Below, piece after piece: positions 27,265-34,981 of a stretch of 64,000 bases of DNA (its first letter is position 1; each line of letters begins with the position of its first letter). A program made the position numbers and the translations under genes. The notes under the pieces were generated by a model. That model did no database searches, was not told the DNA's origin, and saw only the letters and a list, made by a program, of their open reading frames with translations. The stretch comes from PALSA-1006 sp963733265. GTDB taxonomy: Bacteria; Pseudomonadota; Gammaproteobacteria; Burkholderiales; Gallionellaceae. The stretch spans positions 868,001 through 932,000 of the forward strand of contig CAVTCF010000001.1 in assembly GCA_963733265.1 (NCBI GenBank), written 5' to 3'.

Positions 27265-28029
27265 ATGAAACTTAGAATTCTGGGGTGCAGCGGCGGCATT
27301 GGCGGAAACATGAGGACCACCTCTATGTTGCTCGATCACGATGTGTTGATTGATGCAGGCACAGGCGTGGGTGATTTGAGTTTGGCCGAGATGGTTGCGA
27401 TCGATCATGTATTTGTGACTCACTCGCATCTTGATCATGTTGCGAGTATTCCATTTATGCTCGACAGCGTTGGATTCATGAGGGACAAGCCGCTGATTGT
27501 TCATGCCACGGCAGAGACGACGGAAATTCTTAAGCAGCACATGTTTAATTGGCTGATGTGGCCGGACTTTTGCGAAATACCCAATGCGCAGCAACCGTGC
27601 TTGCATTTCGAGCCAATCAAGCCGGGTAAAACGGTTGATTTGAACGGAAGAAAAATTACACCGCTTCCGGCCAATCATGTTGTTCCTGCAGTTGGTTTTC
27701 AACTGGATAGCGGTAATGCCAGCCTGGTGTTTAGCGGTGATACGACAACGTGTGATGAGATGTGGGAAGCGATTAACGGGATCGAAAATCTGAAATATCT
27801 TTTAGTGGAAACCGCATTTTCCAATTCCGAGTTGGAATTGGCGATTATGTCCAAGCATTTCTGCCCGAGTTTGTTGGCAAAAGATATCGTCAAACTTACA
27901 CGGAATCCCCAAATATTTATTACCCATCTGAAGCCGGGCGAAGTTGAACTGACGATGCAAGAGATCAGCGAATGCATCACCGGTTTTGTTCCCAAGATGC
28001 TTCAAAATGGCCACGTATTCGATTTGTAG
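27265..28029 (+). CDS. Metallo-beta-lactamase-fold hydrolase, class II 3',5'-cyclic-AMP phosphodiesterase type
   Basis: The 254-residue protein has the metal site THSHLDHV (His53, His55, Asp57, His58), the later NHVVPAVGF and VFSGDTTT metal-binding turns and the C-terminal His in FITHLKPGE. The HSHLDH signature with a short N-terminal strand (MKLRILGCSGG) matches class II cyclic nucleotide phosphodiesterases. It lies 42 bases after the adenylate cyclase, so cAMP hydrolysis is the natural role. Other MBL-fold activities (for example ribonuclease Z-like) cannot be excluded from sequence alone. Confidence 0.85.
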   Translation: MKLRILGCSGGIGGNMRTTSMLLDHDVLIDAGTGVGDLSLAEMVAIDHVFVTHSHLDHVASIPFMLDSVGFMRDKPLIVHATAETTEILKQHMFNWLMWPDFCEIPNAQQPCLHFEPIKPGKTVDLNGRKITPLPANHVVPAVGFQLDSGNASLVFSGDTTTCDEMWEAINGIENLKYLLVETAFSNSELELAIMSKHFCPSLLAKDIVKLTRNPQIFITHLKPGEVELTMQEISECITGFVPKMLQNGHVFDL

Positions 28030-28051
28030 AAATAAAGGTTAAGTTAATCGC

Positions 28052-29128
28052 ATGCAAGATATTTTGGATATCAGAGTGCTCGCCGCGTTGGAGCCGATCT
28101 CGTCGTTCGGTCCAGCCAGATTGAGGGAACTGCTTGAGTATTGTCATTTGGAAACTGTGGCACAAGGGACAAACCCCTTCATGGATCATCTTTTGCACGA
28201 AGAATCAGTTTATCTGGTGAAAGGCGAGTTGGAAGTGATTTATGAAGATGGAAATCGTGTAAGGATTCACGCCGATTCGGAATGGGCACGACATCCTATC
28301 GGCAAGCGTCAACCTGAAATTCAGGCAGCAACTGCATTGACGCGAATCCAATTGCTGCGTGTTGACGATAATTTATTGGATCAGATGGTGACTTGGGATC
28401 AATTTGCCTATCAGGAAGAAGCAAAAGTTCCTGACTTGAAAGAAGGACCGGCGTCAGCGGTCAAACGATTTCTTAATTCCGGCATGTTTAGTGCCGAAAA
28501 TTTGAGCAACAGTCCGTTTGCACATTTACCCTCTGCAAATATTGGCAAGCTGCTCGACCACATAGAAGCAATTGCGGTGTGGGACAAGGAAGTCATCATC
28601 CGCGAAGGCGAGGAAGGCGATTACTATTATCTGATCGAGAGCGGGCGGGCACAAGTGACCAGAACGGTTGGTGGACGAAACATGCTGTTGGCTGAACTCT
28701 CGGCGGGCGACGTTTTTGGTGAAGAAGCTCTGATTTCAAATTCGTTGCGAAACGCGACGGTGGAGATGAAAAGTAACGGAGTGTTGCTGAGGCTGAAGAA
28801 AAATGATTTTTTCGAGTTGATGCAGGAACCGCTTCTGCATAAGGTAACTTATGCTGAGGCAAAGCAGAAAGTGGCCGAAGGCGCCGTCTGGTTGGACGTG
28901 CGTCATCCGCCTGAATACCGCCATGATAAATTAGCCAATGCACTTAATGTGCCTTTGAGTGATATTCGTCATGCGGTCAACACGCTGAACAGAGATACTC
29001 ACTATATCGCGTATTGCCAGAGTGGGAGGCGTAGCGCAGCGGCGGCTTTTCTGCTGGTGCAGGCGGGTTATAAAGTCGATGTGTTGGAAAACGGGTTGTG
29101 GTCTATTCCCGTGTCACAGCAACAATAA
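28052..29128 (+). CDS. Tandem cyclic-nucleotide-binding domains with C-terminal rhodanese domain
   Basis: Three modules are visible. A first cNMP-binding-like domain (about 1-130) is divergent. A second (about 155-260) has a phosphate-binding cassette GDVFGEEALISNSLRNATVE with Glu and Arg in place. A C-terminal rhodanese domain (about 268-358) carries the active-site loop YCQSGRRSAA with Cys. There is no DNA-binding helix-turn-helix, so it is not a CRP regulator. It probably converts cAMP occupancy into a sulfur-transfer or protein-contact response. It stands between the phosphodiesterase and the ATPase genes in a cAMP cluster. Confidence 0.9.
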   Translation: MQDILDIRVLAALEPISSFGPARLRELLEYCHLETVAQGTNPFMDHLLHEESVYLVKGELEVIYEDGNRVRIHADSEWARHPIGKRQPEIQAATALTRIQLLRVDDNLLDQMVTWDQFAYQEEAKVPDLKEGPASAVKRFLNSGMFSAENLSNSPFAHLPSANIGKLLDHIEAIAVWDKEVIIREGEEGDYYYLIESGRAQVTRTVGGRNMLLAELSAGDVFGEEALISNSLRNATVEMKSNGVLLRLKKNDFFELMQEPLLHKVTYAEAKQKVAEGAVWLDVRHPPEYRHDKLANALNVPLSDIRHAVNTLNRDTHYIAYCQSGRRSAAAAFLLVQAGYKVDVLENGLWSIPVSQQQ

Positions 29129-29142
29129 TAGTCGGGGACGTT

Positions 29143-31536
29143 ATGAATAGTCTGGTGCAAGGTAATGTAAGCGAAATGGGAGCTCAATTAGAGTTCACCA
29201 AAAATTTGAATCAAGTTACGAACAAGATTCATGCGACCAACAATATTGATGAAATCATGCTGGATGTCAGCAAAGACATCTGCAGTTTGTTTAATGCGGA
29301 TCGCTTGACTATTTATGTGGTTGGCGACGACAAAGCTTCGCTGATTTCGAAAGTCAAAACGGGTTTAAATTCTTTCAAGGATCTTAAGCTGCCCATTGCG
29401 GAACAAAGTGTCGCCGGTTTTGCCGCATTCCACAAGAAATTGCTCAATATCAAAGACGTGTACGACGAACGCGAACTTGCGGCTATCAGTTCCACTTTGC
29501 GTTTCTTGCAGGATGTAGACAAACGCACCGGATACCGTACCAAGCAAATGCTGGTGGCACCGATTATGGAGGCAATCGGTGGCGAGCTGATCGGTGTGAT
29601 GCAAGTGATCAACAACAAAGCAGGCCGGCCTTTTCCCGAGTTGGTTGAAGAAGGGGTACAGGAACTGGCACAAACACTGGCAGTCGCTTTGCGCCAGCGG
29701 CAACAGCAAGCCGGTACCGTCAAGACAAAATATGATTATCTGGTTGCTGACGCAGTCATGTCGACCGCTGAATTTGAATTGGCAACCCGTACTGCGCGTC
29801 GCAAAGGCATTGACGTTGAAGATGTGTTGATAGATGAGTTTCAGGTCAAGACCGATGCTTTGGGCAAAGCCTTATCCAGTTTTTTTGGTGTTCCTTACGA
29901 GGCATACAGGTCGGATCGGATTAAGCCTTCTGAATTATTGAGGAATTTGCGCCGTGAATATGTAGAGAGTAGTCACTGGCTGCCGATTGATGATACGGCC
30001 GACGGTTTGGTTATTTTAACAACCGACCCGGAACGAATTCAGGCATCGCGGGTCGTCAATAATATTTTCCCCAAACACCGACTGATCTATAAAGTTTGTC
30101 CGCAACGCGAGTTTAAAGCGACGCTGGATTTGTTTTATGGCGGAGGTTCCGGCGGTGCGGGCGAGACAACCACCGGGTTTGAAGATACCGGCTCGATGGA
30201 TGACTTGCTCACTGCCATGGGAGGAGATGAGGATGAGCCAAACGCGCTAAATCAGGAAGATGTCAGCGCTGCGGCAGACAATGAACTGGTCAAGTTGGTC
30301 AACAAGATCATTGTGGATGCCTACAAAATGGGAGCTTCAGATATCCATATCGAGCCAATGCCGGGCAAAGGCAAGACGGGTATCCGCCTGCGCAAGGACG
30401 GCTCGTTGCTAAATTACATCGAAGTGCCTTCCACTTATCGCAATGCACTGGTGACACGTTTGAAGATCATGTGCGATCTGGATATTTCAGAAAAGCGCAA
30501 ACCGCAGGATGGAAAAATAAAATTCAAAAAGTATGGCCCGCTCGATATCGAGTTGCGCGTGGCGACCATCCCTTCACAAGGCGGCGTAGAAGACGTGGTG
30601 ATGCGTATTCTGGCTTCGGGTGAACCGATTCCGCTGGACAATATGGGGTTCTCGGTGCGCAATTTGGAACTGGTTAAGACGACTGTCAGCAAGCCTTACG
30701 GTTTGTTCTTCGTGTGCGGCCCGACAGGTTCGGGTAAAACCACCACGCTGCACTCAATTTTGAAATACATCAACAATCCTGAAACCAAAATATGGACGGC
30801 CGAGGATCCTGTCGAAATTACACAAAAGGGTTTGAGACAGGTACAAATCAATAAAAAAGCAGGTTTGGACTTTGCCACGATCATGCGGGCGTTTTTGCGT
30901 GCCGACCCGGACGTGATTATGGTGGGTGAAATGCGTGACAAGGAAACCGTGTCTACCGGCATTGAGGCATCTCTAACGGGCCACTTGGTATTTGCAACGT
31001 TGCACACGAACAGCGCGCCAGAGTCAATAACGCGTTTGTTGGACATGGGTATGGATCCGTTTAACTTCTCGGATGCGTTGCTGGGTATTCTGGCGCAGCG
31101 CTTGGCCAAGCGCTTATGCAAAGACTGCAAGAAGCCACACACGGCATCCGGCGAAGAAATCAAAGCATTGCTGGCTGAATATGCGACAGAGTTGCTGACA
31201 ACAGAAACTTGGAAAAAAGATGCCAACACAGCATATAAAGCTTTGTATGCAGAATGGGTCAAGCTGTTTGGCGATGACAAAGGGCAAATCACTTTATACG
31301 ATCATGTCGGTTGTGAAAAATGCTCCGGAACCGGATATCGCGGACGTGTCGGCCTGCATGAATTGTTAATCGGTACCGATCCGATTAAAAAAGGTATTCA
31401 GGAACACGCTCGCGTATCGGAATTGTTTGCGATTGCATTGGAAGAAGGAATGCGAACCTTGAAGCAAGACGGTATAGAGAAGGTGCTTCTCGGAATTACC
31501 GACATTCACCAGGTACGTTCTGTTTGCATTAAATAG
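29143..31536 (+). CDS. GAF-domain type II/IV secretion ATPase (GspE/PilB-like)
   Basis: A 797-residue ATPase with an N-terminal GAF domain (about 15-190), an MshE_N-like middle (about 200-350), and a GspE/PilB ATPase core (about 380-797). Walker A GPTGSGKTTT begins at residue 526. The Asp box (WTAEDPVEITQ), Walker B (DPDVIMVGEMRD), His box (TGHLVFATLHTN) and C-terminal cysteines (CKDC, CEKC) are intact. The GAF segment FLQDVDKRTGYRTKQMLVAP resembles cyclic-nucleotide-binding phosphodiesterase GAFs. ATG 29143 has GGGGA upstream; an upstream in-frame GTG is rejected. No partner GspF/pilin gene is adjacent, so it may drive a pilus or secreton encoded elsewhere, possibly the one at 3.7-13.6 kb. 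Confidence 0.93.
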   Translation: MNSLVQGNVSEMGAQLEFTKNLNQVTNKIHATNNIDEIMLDVSKDICSLFNADRLTIYVVGDDKASLISKVKTGLNSFKDLKLPIAEQSVAGFAAFHKKLLNIKDVYDERELAAISSTLRFLQDVDKRTGYRTKQMLVAPIMEAIGGELIGVMQVINNKAGRPFPELVEEGVQELAQTLAVALRQRQQQAGTVKTKYDYLVADAVMSTAEFELATRTARRKGIDVEDVLIDEFQVKTDALGKALSSFFGVPYEAYRSDRIKPSELLRNLRREYVESSHWLPIDDTADGLVILTTDPERIQASRVVNNIFPKHRLIYKVCPQREFKATLDLFYGGGSGGAGETTTGFEDTGSMDDLLTAMGGDEDEPNALNQEDVSAAADNELVKLVNKIIVDAYKMGASDIHIEPMPGKGKTGIRLRKDGSLLNYIEVPSTYRNALVTRLKIMCDLDISEKRKPQDGKIKFKKYGPLDIELRVATIPSQGGVEDVVMRILASGEPIPLDNMGFSVRNLELVKTTVSKPYGLFFVCGPTGSGKTTTLHSILKYINNPETKIWTAEDPVEITQKGLRQVQINKKAGLDFATIMRAFLRADPDVIMVGEMRDKETVSTGIEASLTGHLVFATLHTNSAPESITRLLDMGMDPFNFSDALLGILAQRLAKRLCKDCKKPHTASGEEIKALLAEYATELLTTETWKKDANTAYKALYAEWVKLFGDDKGQITLYDHVGCEKCSGTGYRGRVGLHELLIGTDPIKKGIQEHARVSELFAIALEEGMRTLKQDGIEKVLLGITDIHQVRSVCIK

Positions 31537-31571
31537 TTTCGGATTTGCACACTCTATTTTCGGGTTAGACA

Positions 31572-33194
31572 ATGACGCAAGCCAAAGATCTTCTTAACAG
31601 GTTGGAGGAACTCAATGCAATTGGGATCGCGCTTTCAAGCCAGCGTGACATTAACCGCTTGCTGGAAACTATTTTGGAAGCGGCTAAACGTCTTACCCAT
31701 GCGGATGCGGGTACGCTGTATTTGCTCAATCCGGATACTCAGGAACTGCGTTTTGAAATTGTTCGTACCGATTCCCTTGGTATCGTGATGGGGGGTACCA
31801 GCGGCAAACCAGTTCCGTATTACCCGATCCCACTTTACGACAAAGAGAAGCGGCCCAATCACGCGAATGTGGCTGCCTATGCGGCCTTGAGTGGCAAGCC
31901 CGTGAATATTGACGACGCCTACACGGCCAAGAATTTTGACTTTACCGGGACAAGAGGATTCGATAAAAAAACCGGCTATCGTTCCAAGTCTTTTCTGACG
32001 GTGCCAATGCGTGACCATGAAGATGAAATCATCGGTGTTTTGCAACTGATTAATGCACTGGATCGGGAAACCGGTGCCATCATTTCGTTCTCCCAAAATG
32101 ATGTGCACTTGACTGAATCGCTTTCATCGCAGGCTGCGATAGCGCTTTCAAACAGACGGCTGATCGAACAAATGGAAAACTTGTTCGAATCATTAATCAC
32201 GCTGATAAACACGGCAATTGACGACAAGTCACCCTACACCGGTGGACATTGCGAGCGAGTTCCAGTCCTGACCATGCTGCTGGCTGAGGCAGTCAACAAT
32301 ACTACTCAGGGCGCGCTCAAAGACTTCAAGATGAGCGACCATGACAGATACGAACTCAAAATAGCAGGCTTGCTGCACGATTGCGGCAAAATAACCACGC
32401 CTGTGCACGTGGTGGATAAATCCACAAAGTTGCAAACCTTGTTTGACCGCATACACTTGTTGGATACCCGCTTCGAAGTTCTCAAGCGGGATGCCGAAAT
32501 AGAAATGCTGCGCGCAATGCAGGGAACTCAGCCAAATTCGGTGGATGCAGTTCAGTTAAAAAATAAATTTGGAGCGCGTATCCGGCAATTGGATTTGGAT
32601 CGTGCGTTTTTACGCCACAGCAATGCAGGTTCTGAAAAAATGGAAGAAGCCGATCAGGAGCATGTGCAAAATATTGCCAAATATCAGTGGCGCAACGAGG
32701 AAGGTGAGTTGAGTGATTTTCTCAGTATGGATGAATTGGAAAATCTTAACATCCAGTTTGGCACACTCACTGCGGCAGAGCGCCAGATTATCAATCACCA
32801 CATTGATGTCACTATCGACATGCTGAAATCGCTGCCATGGCCGAAACACCTCAAGCATGTGACAGAGTATGCAGGAGGCCATCACGAGCGCATGGATGGC
32901 AAGGGCTATCCAAATCATCTAAAACGGAATGATATGTCATGGCAGGCACGCATGATGGGGATCGCCGATATTTTCGAAGCGCTTACCGCAAAAGACCGCC
33001 CTTACAAAAAAGGAAAAACACTTTCCGAGTCTCTTGCCATCATGGGCAAGTTTAAACTCGGAGGCCATATTGATCCCGACTTGTTTGATATTTTTGTGCG
33101 CGAAAAAGTTTATCTGACCTACGCGCAACAATTCCTCGACCCGGAGCAGATAGACGTGGTGGACGATAGCAAAATTCCGGGATATTCGCCCTAG
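31572..33194 (+). CDS. GAF-domain HD-GYP protein, putative cyclic-di-GMP phosphodiesterase
   Basis: A 540-residue protein: GAF domain (about 18-195) with GFDKKTGYRSKSFLTVPM, then an HD-GYP domain. The metal/catalytic signature HDCGK is at 269-273, and the GYP motif is in HHERMDGKGYP (residues 445-447). The spacing from HD to GYP is about 175 residues, roughly 110 more than the usual spacing, because of an inserted helical region (about 295-400). HD-GYP enzymes hydrolyse c-di-GMP to GMP or pGpG. It ends the signalling cluster and shares its GAF type with the adjacent ATPase. Confidence 0.9.
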   Translation: MTQAKDLLNRLEELNAIGIALSSQRDINRLLETILEAAKRLTHADAGTLYLLNPDTQELRFEIVRTDSLGIVMGGTSGKPVPYYPIPLYDKEKRPNHANVAAYAALSGKPVNIDDAYTAKNFDFTGTRGFDKKTGYRSKSFLTVPMRDHEDEIIGVLQLINALDRETGAIISFSQNDVHLTESLSSQAAIALSNRRLIEQMENLFESLITLINTAIDDKSPYTGGHCERVPVLTMLLAEAVNNTTQGALKDFKMSDHDRYELKIAGLLHDCGKITTPVHVVDKSTKLQTLFDRIHLLDTRFEVLKRDAEIEMLRAMQGTQPNSVDAVQLKNKFGARIRQLDLDRAFLRHSNAGSEKMEEADQEHVQNIAKYQWRNEEGELSDFLSMDELENLNIQFGTLTAAERQIINHHIDVTIDMLKSLPWPKHLKHVTEYAGGHHERMDGKGYPNHLKRNDMSWQARMMGIADIFEALTAKDRPYKKGKTLSESLAIMGKFKLGGHIDPDLFDIFVREKVYLTYAQQFLDPEQIDVVDDSKIPGYSP

Positions 33195-33289
33195 TCAAAA
33201 TACCGGGTTGACCATGTCGCTATCCGGTTTCTATGGCCGCTTTTGAGAATCGTGTGACCACAGAAATTCATTAAGCAAATAAGCTGTTG

Positions 33290-34192
33290 CTAAATCGCTT
33301 CGACACTAAATTCTACTTCCAGACGATGTGTCTCACCGGGCTTAACCGTCACAAGATTGTCGAAAGCGTTGGCACTTTCAACGCACACCATTCCGCGAAA
33401 ACCGTTCTCGCCGAAATCGCCCATTTTGTTGGCTTTCTCTGTCCAAGGATTCCAGACTACGGTAGAACTGCTGCCAGTTTTGGCGATGCGAATAGCGCGT
33501 TTTAAACCGGCATCCTCGATTATGCAATCAGCTTTGGTATCTACATACACGCGATCCACTTCGCTTTCAATGATGATCGGGCCTTGCTGGGTACGTCGTG
33601 CAGGCTCTCCCACTTTGTCAAGATAATCGATTTCTTCAAGCCCGCGTATCTTGGTCTGTGCTACATCGCTGATACTGAAATAGGTGTGCAATGCTTCACC
33701 AAGCACAAAAGAATTCTGACCATTATTTTTAGTGAGCAACGCAATGCGCAGAGTTTTGCCTACGGTTATTTCAACTTGTACCAGCGAAGGATACGGCCAC
33801 TGGGCGCGTGTTAAATCAGACTCGACCAAACCTAAACGCAGGAAAGTAGTATCGTCAGGCAGCGCTTTTGTTTCCAGCACTTCCCACGCAACAGTACGGG
33901 CATAACCGTGCCCCGGCAACTTGCTGTCTGTTGCATGGGGGCCGAACCAGGGCCAACAGATGGGCACGCCGCCGCGTATCGATTTGCCCGGCACAAACTT
34001 GGCGTGAGGCGACAACCAGATTACCGGTTCCTGACCGCGCGGCTGCCAGGTAGCCACATGCGCGCCTTGCAGCGTAATATTACTGTTGGCATGCTGATTG
34101 GAAACCTCGGCTGTGATGATGCCGTCCGCAATCTCTTTGAATTGAACATGGTTGCTGATGGCAAAACGTTGATTGAGTTCGGTCAGAGTCAT
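33290..34192 (-). CDS. D-hexose-6-phosphate mutarotase (aldose 1-epimerase family, YeaD-like)
   Basis: A 300-residue protein of the galactose mutarotase fold. Recognisable segments are NSNITLQGAHVATWQPRGQE, SIRGGVPICWPWFGPH, the catalytic His region PGHGYAR, and GEALHTYFSISDV with a second His. The acidic catalytic residue lies in GMVCVESAN near the C-terminus. It interconverts the anomers of hexose 6-phosphates in the cytoplasm. It is transcribed opposite to the cluster on its right and left and stands alone. All key residues are present. Confidence 0.93.
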   Translation of the reverse strand: MTLTELNQRFAISNHVQFKEIADGIITAEVSNQHANSNITLQGAHVATWQPRGQEPVIWLSPHAKFVPGKSIRGGVPICWPWFGPHATDSKLPGHGYARTVAWEVLETKALPDDTTFLRLGLVESDLTRAQWPYPSLVQVEITVGKTLRIALLTKNNGQNSFVLGEALHTYFSISDVAQTKIRGLEEIDYLDKVGEPARRTQQGPIIIESEVDRVYVDTKADCIIEDAGLKRAIRIAKTGSSSTVVWNPWTEKANKMGDFGENGFRGMVCVESANAFDNLVTVKPGETHRLEVEFSVEAI

Positions 34193-34358
34193 GGCGGGCT
34201 TCCTGAAAATAATCGGGCGGCTATTGTCGCCTCAAATTAAATTGTTTGCTAGTGTGTTCTTTAATTGCCATTTTAAACCATCGGCAATCCAAGATTATCG
34301 GGCTAAGTCAGGAATATTTGATATAACATGATGTAGTTAAAATATTTGGGGTGCCTCC

Positions 34359-34808
34359 ATGCGTAAATTATGGTGTGTGTTGTTGACTGCTGCGTTGCTT
34401 CAAGGTGGCTACGCTTTGAGCGATGAGTTGACTTCGGAAACGACAAATATCAAGCCAAAGAAAGAAAAAAAATGCTTCTTTCCCAAGTCCAAAAAACGTG
34501 CGCCCCAGTGGGTATGTAACGCACATGCCGACGGATTAGCGATTGCCGCAGTGGGGGCAGCGGCTAAATCCAAAGCAGGTTTGTCGTTTATGGAACAAAT
34601 GGCCATCGCAGATGCACGCAAGAAACTTGCGCAAGAGTTGCATGACTCAAAACAACCCAAAGCAGAAGAAAATTCAGTGGCGTCAAATACAGCCAGTGAC
34701 GTTACAGAAGCTAATGAGTCACTTGAAAATACAAAAATACTTAAAAGTATAAGCGGCCCGAATGGCAGTTTGTATGTTCTGGTTGGCATTGACGAAGCAA
34801 GCAACTAA
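34359..34808 (+). CDS. Secreted LPP20-like protein of unknown function
   Basis: A 149-residue protein with a signal peptide (MRKLWCVLLTAALLQGGYAL). A basic Lys-rich region follows, then a conserved-looking core: RAPQWVCNAHADGLAIAAVG, AKSKAGLSFMEQMAIADARK and the late NGSLYVLVGID. This pattern resembles LPP20/FlgP-type outer-membrane lipoprotein families, but no lipobox cysteine is evident, so a periplasmic form is likely. It lies next to one copy of a 16-bp repeat that brackets the following segment. Function unknown. Confidence 0.65.
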   Translation: MRKLWCVLLTAALLQGGYALSDELTSETTNIKPKKEKKCFFPKSKKRAPQWVCNAHADGLAIAAVGAAAKSKAGLSFMEQMAIADARKKLAQELHDSKQPKAEENSVASNTASDVTEANESLENTKILKSISGPNGSLYVLVGIDEASN

Positions 34809-34841
34809 AGGGGCCGCATCGCATTTTTATTGAGAAAAATT

Positions 34842-34857
34842 GGCCAAGTCTAGAAAT
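34842..34857 (+). repeat. 16-bp direct repeat, left copy
   Basis: GGCCAAGTCTAGAAAT is repeated exactly at 40602-40617. Both copies are preceded by GAAAAATT, with four extra bases in the right copy. The two copies bracket the DUF1501/DUF1549-to-GNAT segment. Confidence 0.8.
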
Positions 34858-34925
34858 AAGTTTTTTCAAATTATTCCGTGAGCAGGAATCAAGGGAGTGT
34901 TACCCGATAGAGGATAATACGAAAC

Positions 34926-34960
34926 CGAAAAATAGCCCGGAAGTTGTGATTTCCGGACTA
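34926..34960 (-). terminator. Rho-independent terminator of the DUF1549-DUF1501 operon
   Basis: On the minus strand the arms TAGTCCGGAA and TTCCGGGCTA (34951-34960 and 34933-34942) pair with one mismatch around an 8-base loop and are followed by ATTTTTC. It lies about 20 bases after the DUF1501 stop codon. Confidence 0.8.
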
Positions 34961-34981
34961 CCCGCCAGTTACAGGAATCGC

